IMG/VR virus record: IMGVR_UViG_3300048580_000440 | Coordinates: 1-46,282 of that record | Strand: one strand, 5' to 3' | Length of the DNA: 46,282 nucleotides | From: a virus | In this document: positions 7,994 to 14,436 of the stretch, piece after piece | Numbering within the stretch: position 1 is the first letter of the stretch | How the letters are laid out: each line of letters opens with the position of its first letter | Notes under the pieces: generated by a model | Database searches by the model: none | Seen by the model: only the letters and a program-made list of their open reading frames with translations | What the model was told of the DNA's origin: nothing | Translations under genes and position numbers: made by a program

Positions 7994-9640
7994 TCACTTG
8001 AACACATATTTTCCCTCATTTGTTTTGACGATCAATCGACCAGTCCACTTGCTAACCTTGGTTTCCGCGGCCCTCTTTTTAACGTCAAATCTCTCCATGA
8101 CGGCGATGGTGAGATCAGAGAAATTCATGGGTGTTTCGAGGATATCTTGAACGATTGGAGAGTCGTCCCTATCGCGTTTAGCCTGAGCCTCATTGGCCTT
8201 CTCCTCGCGCTTGGATGCAATCACTTCCCGTTGAGATCCAAGAGTAACGTGCATCCGGGCATCTTCGCTCCAGGCGAAACAAGTCCCCATGTGCTTCGGA
8301 ATGTCTTTTTTGCGCATGAGTGGACCATACAAGACGGACACGCTGTCGTCGTCCTTGTCCACCCGGAGGTTGCCGTAGGCTTTTCGGGTAAGCTCACTGC
8401 CAAGGTGTCCGCGCGTCTTGCCATCCTCGCTGGAAGGGTTTTCGTGGAGCACACAGAAGATCGCGGTGGAGTATTTGTGACTCAACTCCATGAGCCACCT
8501 GACTGTCTCGAATGCCTCTTCCGGATCATTTGGATCACGGCAGATGTCGGCCACACCGTCGATTACGACCACGCTGATTGAACCCATCTTGGTGTTTTGG
8601 TCGCTCAAGACGGAACCAAGGAGGGACCGGCGCTCTTTAACGGTGAACTGAATGAGCGGGATCGAAACGAGTCGCTGAACAATGTCGGGGCGGTTGATGC
8701 CGGACCTGATGACTCCTCTGGTAGCGAGGCCCCACCAGTCACCTGGACTTTGCTCGGTATCGAAATGGATCACCGCTCCACTTGGGTCTTTCCCTGTCCA
8801 TTCGATGTCGATGGTGTCGCCCTTGGTGGCGTATTTGCCGCGCAGGGCTGCTCCGATGATGGATGAGACGACGGCAGACTTGCCGGCCTTGGCTTTGCCT
8901 TGAACCACCGTTAAGCCTGCCTGAGCTGCAATCGGAGCATCTCCAAGTGACATCACTACTTCGTCCGGAGGTTGCGGACTATCCGGGCGGTATGCCATCT
9001 CATAAGCGCGCGCTAAAAGCGGCGTGGCGAAGGAGGATGAATCCGCAGTGGACTTAAGAACGACGGCGGCCTTGCCGATGGTTTCAATAACTTCATCCGG
9101 CGACTCTTCGATTTCTTGGATGAGTTTGCGTGCTTGGGTGATAGCCTCGCGGGCAGCGTGTTTTGTTGAAAGCAGTTCCAGCGCATTATCGAGTCCATCA
9201 GGAGTGAGAGCGTAGGACCAAAGATCAGCGATGGTTGACGGGCCACCGATGCGATCCAGATTGCCGCCGTCGAGAAGATATTGAAGCAGGCTTGAAGGCT
9301 CGATTGCTTTGCCCTTTGAGTGGATCGATGTGGCAATCTCCCACATGATGCGGTGAGCAGGTAGGTAAAAATGATCGAGGGTGACGGTATCTCCAATCCT
9401 TGTGCGTAGCTTCGGGGTTGTCAGATACAGCGAAAGAACCGTTTTCTCGCTCCCCACCGAATGCGGCGGAGGATTTGGTATGATTTCCGCAGGCTGAACC
9501 AAGCGGAGCGGGGCAGGCTTGGGATTTGTCGCTGGCGGCTTGTATTCAGGGATGTCGTCGGGTGCTGAATCCGGCGCTGGAGCATCGGCGTTTTCAGGCT
9601 CGAAGTCGTAATTAGACGGGTCAATTTCCATGGCGTTCAT
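7994..9640 (-). CDS. Replicative helicase (DnaB N-domain plus RepA/RecA-like ATPase)
   Basis: 548 residues. A Pro/Asp-rich N-terminus (1-60) is followed by a DnaB N-terminal-like helical domain at about 60-200 (EKTVLSLYLTTPKLRTRIGDTVTLDHFYLPAHRIMWEIA-type sequence). A RecA-fold ATPase follows, with Walker A GKAKAGKSAV, an acidic HFDTEQ and Walker B SVVVIDGVADI. The C-terminus is a charged coil then a winged-helix-like segment. It probably unwinds DNA at the phage fork. It starts ATGA-overlapping the excisionase-like gene upstream. The direction and repeats downstream fit a replication module. Confidence 0.85.
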   Translation of the reverse strand: MNAMEIDPSNYDFEPENADAPAPDSAPDDIPEYKPPATNPKPAPLRLVQPAEIIPNPPPHSVGSEKTVLSLYLTTPKLRTRIGDTVTLDHFYLPAHRIMWEIATSIHSKGKAIEPSSLLQYLLDGGNLDRIGGPSTIADLWSYALTPDGLDNALELLSTKHAAREAITQARKLIQEIEESPDEVIETIGKAAVVLKSTADSSSFATPLLARAYEMAYRPDSPQPPDEVVMSLGDAPIAAQAGLTVVQGKAKAGKSAVVSSIIGAALRGKYATKGDTIDIEWTGKDPSGAVIHFDTEQSPGDWWGLATRGVIRSGINRPDIVQRLVSIPLIQFTVKERRSLLGSVLSDQNTKMGSISVVVIDGVADICRDPNDPEEAFETVRWLMELSHKYSTAIFCVLHENPSSEDGKTRGHLGSELTRKAYGNLRVDKDDDSVSVLYGPLMRKKDIPKHMGTCFAWSEDARMHVTLGSQREVIASKREEKANEAQAKRDRDDSPIVQDILETPMNFSDLTIAVMERFDVKKRAAETKVSKWTGRLIVKTNEGKYVFK

Positions 9641-9816
9641 TTTCCAGAAATAAAGTTTTCAAGGGAATCAAAAGTGACGCGCACGGTTTTAGCGCCGAGG
9701 CTGATCGACGTGAGTTTGCCTGTCTGGATTAAGTGGGTGACGTGGCGCACAGAGCAGGATAACGCCGCCGCCACGTCCTTCTTTTTAAGTAAGCGAGGAA
9801 TGGAAATTTTGGACAT
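9637..9816 (-). CDS. Excisionase-like helix-turn-helix protein
   Basis: 59 residues from ATG 9816: LLKKKDVAAALSCSVRHVTHLIQTGKLTSISLGAKTVRVTFDSLENFI, the MerR/Xis-type winged helix (HTH_17) that binds short DNA sites. It could be a recombination directionality factor or an early regulator. The start is 19 nt from the palindrome at 9836-9852, as in three other genes. It overlaps the helicase start by ATGA, so it is the first gene of the leftward helicase operon. Confidence 0.75.
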   Translation of the reverse strand: MSKISIPRLLKKKDVAAALSCSVRHVTHLIQTGKLTSISLGAKTVRVTFDSLENFISGK

Positions 9817-9835
9817 GCAGGGGAAAATGACAATT

Positions 9836-9852
9836 CCCCACGAAACATCAAG
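9836..9852. promoter_or_regulatory. 17-bp palindromic control element, copy 4
   Basis: The minus strand reads CTTGATGTTTCGTGGGG: consensus left arm, TTT centre, degenerate right arm. It is 19 nt before ATG 9816. Together with the copy at 9905-9921 it brackets the divergent intergenic region between the leftward helicase operon and the rightward integron region. Confidence 0.6.
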
Positions 9853-9904
9853 GCGGAAGTTTAAAAAATAAATAACGATATTTACCATACAGATGATTAT
9901 TTTT

Positions 9905-9921
9905 CTTGATGTTCCGTAAAG
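9905..9921. promoter_or_regulatory. 17-bp palindromic control element, copy 5
   Basis: The plus strand reads CTTGATGTTCCGTAAAG, oriented towards the rightward gene at 9966. An A/T-rich stretch precedes it. Confidence 0.65.
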
Positions 9922-9965
9922 TCGGGCGTATTGGTCGAGCGTATCGAGCGAAACACGAAACAGTC

Positions 9966-10193
9966 ATGAAAATTGAAATCGAAATATCAGAGGAAACTGC
10001 CGCCTGTATATGGGCGAATGGATGGGGAGAAAAAACCGGGCAGTCAGTCGCATTGTGCGTGAAAACCCTCGTGGAATCTCATGCTGACCAATATCGTAAG
10101 TCGTTCCCGGGATTGGTTCCGGGATTGGTTCCGCCGAACGCAGAGGTATCCCGTGGAGACGGGAGCGCCAGCCAGCCACACCAAAAATCATGA
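9966..10193 (+). CDS. Small protein at the 5' end of the integron array
   Basis: 75 residues from ATG 9966: MKIEIEISEETAACIWANG, then an acidic-basic helical part. The C-terminus GLVPGLVPPNAE is encoded by a 12-bp tandem duplication (10108-10131). The last codons run into attC1, so the 3' end is part of the recombination site. No family is recognised. An upstream in-frame extension to 9906 starts inside the palindrome and is unlikely. It is either the first cassette gene or a resident gene with an attC attached. Confidence 0.55.
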   Translation: MKIEIEISEETAACIWANGWGEKTGQSVALCVKTLVESHADQYRKSFPGLVPGLVPPNAEVSRGDGSASQPHQKS

Positions 10194-10254
10194 TAGCCAC
10201 CACTGAAAGCCTGACTCGGGGCGGGTCTCCATCGGGATCACCGTCTTGTTCTCT
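10133..10254 (+). other. attC1 recombination site
   Basis: R'' GCCGAAC (10133), spacer GCAGA, then GGT-ATCCCG-TGGAGAC pairing with GTCTCCA-(T)-CGGGAT-(C)-ACC, spacer GTCTT and R' GTTCTCT (10248). The two bracketed bases stick out of the stem, as in known attC sites. The loop is about 60 nt. Confidence 0.85.
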
Positions 10255-10258
10255 GCCG

Positions 10259-10438
10259 TCATCTTCCGGCATCTCTTCTCTTCGCGTGCCGACGGATCGC
10301 CGCAAGGAAAAGCGCTTGCTGCCATTCGGGGGGCTGGCGCGTGCCATCAAGCCACGCATAGGCCGTCTGTCGGGGACATCCAAGGGCGGCGACGATCTGG
10401 GCGGCGGAAAACTCGGCAAGCGATTCGGCGAAGGTCAT
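10259..10438 (-). CDS. Small helix-turn-helix protein in cassette 2 (reverse orientation)
   Basis: 59 residues from ATG 10438: SLAEFSAAQIVAALGCPRQTAYAWLDGTRQPPEWQQALFLAAIRRHAKRR. The stretch AQIVAALGCPRQTAYAWLDGTR is a Cro/XRE-like helix-turn-helix. A longer frame to 10540 exists, but its N-terminus is not protein-like. It reads against the other cassette genes, so it must carry its own promoter. It may be a regulator or small antitoxin; no partner is identified. Confidence 0.6.
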   Translation of the reverse strand: MTFAESLAEFSAAQIVAALGCPRQTAYAWLDGTRQPPEWQQALFLAAIRRHAKRRDAGR

Positions 10439-10539
10439 GGGCAAACCATACCCGATAAAAAAAAGTATGCAATGCAGAAAATAATCCTTGCCAAGTGTCT
10501 GCAATGCGGACAGAGTAACGCCGTCAACCAACCACTGCA

Positions 10540-10833
10540 ATGCAACTCGAAACCATCATCAACTCAGCAATCATCAACGGAAACCGTATCCAAGAAAACG
10601 GAATCGGAACAATCTTTGCCACCGACAAGCAACTCAAGGAAATGGATCGCCACTCGGACAAGCAAGAGAAAGCCCGCCGCGCTCTTGGTGCCAAAGACCT
10701 TGGCCACTTGGACAAGCGCAATGAGGGCGGCGAAGTCCGCTACTACGACGGCGCAAACCGCTACGCCATCGTCAGCCGCTCGATGCGGGTGCTGTGGTTC
10801 ACGAAGCGGAATGGCGGATGGTATGCCGCATGA
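10540..10833 (+). CDS. Unrecognised cassette-2 protein
   Basis: 97 residues: MQLETIINSAIINGNRIQ, then TIFATDKQLKEMDRHSDKQEKARRALGAKDLG, ending in beta-rich VRYYDGANRYAIVSRSMRVLWFTKRNGGWYAA. Soluble and basic, with no known domain. It shares a cassette (crossovers 10248 and 10967) with the reverse HTH gene; the stop is followed by attC2. Integron cassette genes are often of unknown function. Confidence 0.6.
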   Translation: MQLETIINSAIINGNRIQENGIGTIFATDKQLKEMDRHSDKQEKARRALGAKDLGHLDKRNEGGEVRYYDGANRYAIVSRSMRVLWFTKRNGGWYAA

Positions 10834-10875
10834 TGCGACCGGGCGGGGGTTCTTCCCCCGCCTCTCTTCCAGTGA

Positions 10876-10973
10876 AATGAACGACAAAAATCCTGCCACC
10901 GGCAGCAAATGAAACGACCATGAGCAAAGAAACTGAAAAGATAGTGCCGGTTGGCAGCGATGCCTTGTTCGGC
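10876..10973 (+). other. attC2 recombination site
   Basis: R'' AATGAAC (10876), spacer GACAAAA, stem ATC-CTGCCA-CCGGCA pairing with TGCCGG-(T)-TGGCAG-(C)-GAT, spacer GCCTT, R' GTTCGGC (10967). The next gene's ATG (10920) lies in the loop. R'' does not match this cassette's own first bases (GTTCTCT) beyond GTTC. Confidence 0.85.
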
Positions 10974-11291
10974 TGGCCCGATGCTCCCGGATTCTACTGG
11001 TGGCGTGGCGCTCCGTCATTCCGCTGGGAAATTATGCAGGTGCTCGCCTACGGCGCGGATGACGATCAAAGCCGATACATGGCGCAGAAAGTTGAAGCAC
11101 GACAAGTCATGCGCTCACTCCAAGTCTGGAAGGAGCGTGGGCCGGAATGCGGGGAGTGGGTGAAAATCCGCCAACCAGAAACGGTGACGGAACAACGCGA
11201 GCGCAAATTGCGCGAACATGTTTGCAACTTCAGCCGAGCCATGGATGGGACATGCTTCATCTGCGGATCTTCATCTCTGCCGAACGCCTAG
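10920..11291 (+). CDS. Unrecognised cassette-3 protein with C-terminal CxxC
   Basis: 123 residues. ATG 10920 lies in the loop of the preceding attC and the frame runs across the crossover at 10967. The middle is aromatic-rich (WPDAPGFYWWRGAPSFRWEIMQVLAYGADDD). The C-terminus has VCNFSRAMDGTCFICGSSSLPNA, with three cysteines that could bind metal. A native start downstream (ATG 11034) would remove the aromatic part. Unknown function; the stop overlaps attC3. Confidence 0.6.
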   Translation: MSKETEKIVPVGSDALFGWPDAPGFYWWRGAPSFRWEIMQVLAYGADDDQSRYMAQKVEARQVMRSLQVWKERGPECGEWVKIRQPETVTEQRERKLREHVCNFSRAMDGTCFICGSSSLPNA

Positions 11292-11367
11292 CTCATGGAC
11301 GCCGACCAATTACAGCCCGAACTCGACAAGGACGCTCCTCGGCGTTCCATGCAGCGTCTTGTTCTGG
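11279..11367 (+). other. attC3 recombination site
   Basis: R'' GCCGAAC (11279) is the exact complement of the GTTCGGC that opens this cassette at 10967. Spacer GCCTA; stem GCT-CATGGA-CGCCGA pairing with TCGGCG-(T)-TCCATG-(C)-AGC; spacer GTCTT; R' GTTCTGG (11361). Confidence 0.88.
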
Positions 11368-12071
11368 CTCTTGGGGTTGAGGTGTGGCTGGGCGACTGCA
11401 TGGACATTGCGCCGACGCTGCAAGGCGTGGATGCCGTGATAAGTGACCCGCCATATGGGATGGCATGGCCGTGTGAAAACGCCCGATTCAAGGGTGGAAG
11501 TGAAGCCAGCCAAAAACGCCGCCCGAAGAATCCAAGGATCTACGCGAAAGGCATCATCGACGATGACAAGCCCTTCGACCCGTCGCCTTGGCTCGCATGG
11601 GAAAAGGTGGTTCTCTTCGGCTCCAATCACTTCGGCGCACGCTTGCCAGTGGGAACCAAACTGATCTGGATCAAGCGAATGGATGCAGCTTTCGGATCGT
11701 TCCTGAGTGATGCTGAGGAAGCGTGGATGAAGGGCGGGCATGGAATCTACTGCAAGCGTGACTTGAGCATGGCGGGGGAAACGATGACCCGCGTTCATCC
11801 GACGCAGAAACCCGTGGCGCTCATGGCGTGGTGCATGGACAAAGCCAAGGTGCCGGAAGGTGCAACCGTGCTCGACCCATACATGGGCAGCGGGTCAACG
11901 ATCATCGCCGCAATCCGCACCGGGCGGAAAGCCATTGGCATCGAGAAAGACCCGGAACACTTCAAAAACGCCGTGGAACGGATCAAGCGCGAACTCGCGC
12001 AAGGCGATCTATTCCGTGGCCAGAACGCAAAAAGCGCAGGCACCGCCGCGCATGAAGGGAAAACGATATGA
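11295..12071 (+). CDS. DNA (N4/N6-amino) methyltransferase, beta class, cassette 4
   Basis: 258 residues. Motif IV DPPYG lies at about 51-55 and the AdoMet-binding motif I-like VLDPYMGSGSTIIAA comes later, near 195, the beta-class order. GRKAIGIEKDPEHF follows. It transfers methyl groups to adenine or cytosine amino groups in DNA. No cognate restriction gene is seen, so it is an orphan methyltransferase, useful for evading restriction or for regulation. The ATG lies in attC3 and the frame crosses the junction at 11361; GTG 11382 is an alternative native start. The stop overlaps the next ATG (ATGA). Confidence 0.9.
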   Translation: MDADQLQPELDKDAPRRSMQRLVLALGVEVWLGDCMDIAPTLQGVDAVISDPPYGMAWPCENARFKGGSEASQKRRPKNPRIYAKGIIDDDKPFDPSPWLAWEKVVLFGSNHFGARLPVGTKLIWIKRMDAAFGSFLSDAEEAWMKGGHGIYCKRDLSMAGETMTRVHPTQKPVALMAWCMDKAKVPEGATVLDPYMGSGSTIIAAIRTGRKAIGIEKDPEHFKNAVERIKRELAQGDLFRGQNAKSAGTAAHEGKTI

Positions 12072-12116
12072 AATTGAAAAGCAAATGGGCGGTTGTCCTG
12101 CCGCGACTTGTTCTGC
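12020..12116 (+). other. attC4 recombination site
   Basis: R'' CCAGAAC (12020) complements the GTTCTGG that opens this cassette at 11361. The stem GC-GCAGG-CA-CCGCC pairs with GGCGG-(T)-TG-(T)-CCTGC-(C)-GC; spacer GACTT; R' GTTCTGC (12110). It overlaps the methyltransferase 3' end. Confidence 0.82.
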
Positions 12117-12298
12117 GTCTTTGGCATTCCATCTGGATCGCCTACTGGCGCGAAAGAATGGATGACCCTGTAACATTCACGGACTCGTCTGGAATCTCAA
12201 AAGCACAACGGAAACACGCCGCCCATGTCTGGGCGTGGCGCGATACTTTTCCGCAGAACGACAAGGATCTGGCGCGGCGGGCGCTGGACTCCGAATAA
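12068..12298 (+). CDS. Small unrecognised cassette-5 protein
   Basis: 76 residues: basic hydrophobic N-terminus WAVVLPRLVLRLWHSIWIAYW, then polar MDDPVTFTDSSGISKAQRKHAAHVWAWRDTFPQND. The N-terminal part is encoded by attC4 and the crossover region. ATG 12158 would give a 46-residue soluble protein and may be the native start. No family is recognised. The stop lies inside attC5. Confidence 0.5.
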   Translation: MKLKSKWAVVLPRLVLRLWHSIWIAYWRERMDDPVTFTDSSGISKAQRKHAAHVWAWRDTFPQNDKDLARRALDSE

Positions 12299-12344
12299 AC
12301 CAAACAGGCAACTTCCCGCCGTTGCCAGCATCCACTTGTTAGCC
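12253..12344 (+). other. attC5 recombination site
   Basis: R'' GCAGAAC (12253) complements the GTTCTGC that opens the cassette at 12110. The stem GGAT-CTGGC-GCGGCGGG pairs with CCCGCCG-(T)TGCCAG-(C)-ATCC; spacer ACTT; R' GTTAGCC (12338). This is the one site here with a canonical GTTRRRY core. Confidence 0.87.
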
Positions 12345-12354
12345 TTTCTTGATT

Positions 12355-12585
12355 ATGAACGCACGAATGAAAACCGGGCTGATCGCCCTATACGACGAAG
12401 CACTACCACACGAACGCGCCGCCCTCCCGCTCGACGAGCGGGAGTATCTGGACGAGTTCTTGCGGTCCATTGATGGGAGGGAAATCAGACTCGTCTTCAC
12501 GGCGGGAGACGCCTTTGAGGCAAAGGATAACGACATATGGCTACCGCCCTCCCTGTGGGATGAAATCTCTGAGGCTAACGTCTAG
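12355..12585 (+). CDS. Small acidic cassette-6 protein
   Basis: 76 residues from ATG 12355: MNARMKTGLIALYDEALPHERAALPLDEREYLDEFLRSIDGREIRLVFTAGDAFEAKDNDIWLPPSLWDEISEANV. It is acidic, helical then beta, with no membrane segment. It does not match a family I know. Small acidic cassette proteins are sometimes antitoxins or decoys, but nothing here proves it. The stop overlaps attC6. Confidence 0.6.
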   Translation: MNARMKTGLIALYDEALPHERAALPLDEREYLDEFLRSIDGREIRLVFTAGDAFEAKDNDIWLPPSLWDEISEANV

Positions 12586-12659
12586 CTATGGCACCGCCGC
12601 GCAAAACTCCGATTTCTGACAGGGCGCTTCCGGCGCTTGTCATCAGCGTCTTGTTCATG
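12573..12659 (+). other. attC6 recombination site
   Basis: R'' GGCTAAC (12573) is the perfect complement of GTTAGCC opening the cassette at 12338. Spacer GTCTA; stem GCT-ATGGCA-CCGCCG pairs (one mismatch, one G-T) with CGGCGC-(T)-TGTCAT-(C)-AGC; spacer GTCTT; R' GTTCATG (12653). Confidence 0.87.
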
Positions 12660-12685
12660 GCCGAAAATGGACGCCCGAAAAAAAA

Positions 12686-12732
12686 CGAGAATCTCGTAAA
12701 ATAAATGTTGACCTTGTGCGAGAATCTCGTAA
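12686..12732 (+). promoter_or_regulatory. Duplicated CGAGAATCTCG operator around a TTGACC box
   Basis: CGAGAATCTCGTAA occurs at 12686-12699 and 12719-12732, 33 bp apart. Each copy is nearly palindromic. TTGACC (12708-12713) lies between them as a possible -35. The arrangement suggests a cassette-borne promoter controlled by a dimeric repressor, possibly the HTH protein encoded at 12976. Confidence 0.55.
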
Positions 12733-12781
12733 GTTGTGCGTGTTGCCACTGAGCGACACCAACACCAAACCAAACAAGAAA

Positions 12782-12979
12782 ATGAAATTCGAATCCTACA
12801 TCGCCAAGCAAGTCACCAAGCACACCGCCGCTGGCTTCCGCTCACTCCTCGCCTTCGAGGGCTTCGACTCCAAGGGCAAGCACAAGATCTTCACGAAGAT
12901 CACCGGAATCCAAAACCGCCCAACGTCCGTCACGGTCGAAGGTGCAAATGGAGAAAGCGTCACCGTCAAAACAGCATGA
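12782..12979 (+). CDS. Small cassette-7 protein paired with an HTH gene
   Basis: 65 residues: MKFESYIAKQVTKHTAAGFRSLLAFEGFDSKGKHKIFTKITGIQNRPTSVTVEGANGESVTVKTA. Basic, mixed alpha/beta, no known motif. Its stop overlaps the start of the HTH gene (ATGA), the usual layout of a small toxin-antitoxin or autoregulated pair. The duplicated operator at 12686-12732 lies upstream. A toxin role is a guess from this context. Confidence 0.6.
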   Translation: MKFESYIAKQVTKHTAAGFRSLLAFEGFDSKGKHKIFTKITGIQNRPTSVTVEGANGESVTVKTA

Positions 12980-13164
12980 GCTTCGCCGACCAACTCAAAA
13001 GCGAGCGCGACCGCCTCGGCCTGACACAGGCCGGGGCGGAAGCCTTGCTCGGACTCGGCACGGGGCAAATCACCGCATGGGAAACCGGGCGAAATGTCCC
13101 GCATCGATGGATGCAGGAAGGCGCTCTTCGGGAACTCCGTGCCACCAAAAAGCGCCCGAAATGA
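12976..13164 (+). CDS. XRE-family helix-turn-helix protein, cassette 7
   Basis: 62 residues: MSFADQLKSERDRLGLTQAGAEALLGLGTGQITAWETGRNVPHRW. This is a Cro/CI helix-turn-helix (LTQAGAEALLGLGTGQITAWETGR). As the second gene of a two-gene cassette it may repress its own promoter through the CGAGAATCTCG pair and act as an antitoxin-like partner of the upstream gene. It ends 5 bp before attC7. Confidence 0.75.
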   Translation: MSFADQLKSERDRLGLTQAGAEALLGLGTGQITAWETGRNVPHRWMQEGALRELRATKKRPK

Positions 13165-13168
13165 AGGC

Positions 13169-13264
13169 CATGAACGTCAAAGGTGTGGCACGGCGGAAAG
13201 AGGGCGGACAGAGCGAAGCGAAAGAAGGACGTTGCCCGCCGTTGCCACTACCGTCTTGTTCGCT
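13169..13264 (+). other. attC7 recombination site
   Basis: R'' CATGAAC (13169) complements the GTTCATG opening the cassette at 12653. The stem GGT-GTGGCA-CGGCGG pairs with CCGCCG-(T)-TGCCAC-(T)-ACC; spacer GTCTT; R' GTTCGCT (13258). Confidence 0.88.
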
Positions 13265-13287
13265 TCTTTCTTCATCTGAGGGGAAGG

Positions 13288-13845
13288 TCAGCTTTGTGGA
13301 GGCGCTTGAACGGAAGATGTATCGGGACATGGGGGTGCCTGAATCCCTATATCCGCCGCAACTCTTCCGAGGAGATCCTGCATCCGACGATAAACAGCCT
13401 CAGTCGTAGAAACAGCCACTTCGATGTCCGCAAACTCCACAATCTTAGAAGGCTCGCCACTGAGCGACTTCTTCACATTCGGAATAATGGCAAACAGCGT
13501 CCCATCTTCGTGGCTCCCCCACATCATCGGATTATGCGCCACAATGTTCCGAAGCTCATACGTCTTCTGGATGGCAGTAAGCGCCTTCTTGACTTCAGAT
13601 CGAAGACTCTTGCTCAACGTGGTGTTCTTAAGCGTCTCGCGTATCCAATCCACCCTCTCAGACCAAGATAGATCCGTAGCCTTGGGTGGAAGCTCAAATC
13701 GAGGCGACAAACAACTCATCCACGCATAAGTATGAAACTCCAATACTCCACAATTCAGGATGAACTCGCCCAAGCGGCGGGCAAACTTCCCGCCGTCGGG
13801 TGGACTCATTGCGCCTCCAAAGGCCGATGTGGGCTTGCTCTTCAT
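13288..13845 (-). CDS. HEPN-like protein, cassette 8 (reverse orientation)
   Basis: 185 residues, mostly helical. RNIVAH at 99-104 is an RX4H motif of the kind that forms the active site of HEPN ribonucleases, preceded by a helix (LRSEVKKALTAIQKTYEL). The C-terminal helix VAVSTTEAVYRRMQDLLGRVAADIG would suit a HEPN bundle. HEPN proteins are frequent toxins and antiphage effectors. The gene fills a cassette backwards, so it needs its own promoter. The HEPN assignment rests on motif and helicity; a start a few codons downstream is possible. Confidence 0.65.
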   Translation of the reverse strand: MKSKPTSAFGGAMSPPDGGKFARRLGEFILNCGVLEFHTYAWMSCLSPRFELPPKATDLSWSERVDWIRETLKNTTLSKSLRSEVKKALTAIQKTYELRNIVAHNPMMWGSHEDGTLFAIIPNVKKSLSGEPSKIVEFADIEVAVSTTEAVYRRMQDLLGRVAADIGIQAPPCPDTSSVQAPPQS

Positions 13846-13850
13846 TTTCT

Positions 13851-13982
13851 AGCGAACGCCTAGCTCTGGCACCCTCACCGCTAACCACTAAAACACTATG
13901 CAAACCGAAAATGATACATCGAAGCCCGAAACCGAACTCAAACAGGAGACTGGTGAGGGTTGCCAGGAGCGACTTGTTCTGC
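13851..13982 (+). other. attC8 recombination site
   Basis: R'' AGCGAAC (13851) complements GTTCGCT at 13258. The stem GCT-CTGGCA-CCCTCACC pairs with GGTGAGGG-(T)-TGCCAG-(G)-AGC; spacer GACTT; R' GTTCTGC (13976). It is the longest site (132 bp), with the next gene's ATG (13898) in its loop. Confidence 0.88.
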
Positions 13983-14371
13983 CTCTTATGATGCTGGACG
14001 AGTCGATGCCGGAAACCTATGTGGCACCAATCAACATAGACGGAGAGCTATGGTATGAAAAACAATGGGAACTTGTGGAACTCGCCACGGCATTGAGATA
14101 CGAACCCGACGACGATCTACGGAAAGAGGCGGAAGCCGAATACAAAGCGGCGATGGTGGGTGTCGCATTTGAAGACCGGCCGTACTTCGCACAATCGTCG
14201 TTCGCGCTCGGTGCGGCCTTCAAGGATGTCACGCCACGGGAAGTGTATCACTGCCACCCGAAAACGTGGGAGAAAGTGCCCGACGATGCGAAAGCCAAGT
14301 TCGAGGTGCGCGTCCAATCGGAGTATTCATTTCTTGGGCAGAACGCTAGGGATCTGGCACCGCCGCCCTAG
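13898..14371 (+). CDS. Unrecognised cassette-9 protein, paralogue of the gene at 29063
   Basis: 157 residues from ATG 13898 in the attC8 loop; the native cassette start may be ATG 13988 (MMLDESMPETY), where similarity to the second copy begins. The body is acidic: EKQWELVELATALRYEPDDD, then PYFAQSSFALGAAFKD and YHCHPKTWEKVPDDAKAKFEVRVQSEYSFLGQN. The last block is nearly identical in the protein at 29063-29524. No family is recognised. The 3' end enters attC9. Confidence 0.65.
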   Translation: MQTENDTSKPETELKQETGEGCQERLVLPLMMLDESMPETYVAPINIDGELWYEKQWELVELATALRYEPDDDLRKEAEAEYKAAMVGVAFEDRPYFAQSSFALGAAFKDVTPREVYHCHPKTWEKVPDDAKAKFEVRVQSEYSFLGQNARDLAPPP

Positions 14372-14425
14372 ATGCTGACTTCAAGAGCGACGTTCCCGGC
14401 GGTTGCCAGCATCCCATTGTTCTAC
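14338..14425 (+). other. attC9 recombination site
   Basis: R'' GCAGAAC (14338) complements GTTCTGC at 13976. The stem GGAT-CTGGCA-CCGCCG pairs with CGGCGG-(T)-TGCCAG-(C)-ATCC; spacer CATT; R' GTTCTAC (14419). Confidence 0.88.
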
Positions 14426-14436
14426 ATCTTAATTTT

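Noticed and set aside
12256-12344. Ordinary terminators instead of attC sites
   Set aside because: No T tracts; conserved extrahelical bases, conserved spacers and R'/R'' complementarity fit recombination sites much better.
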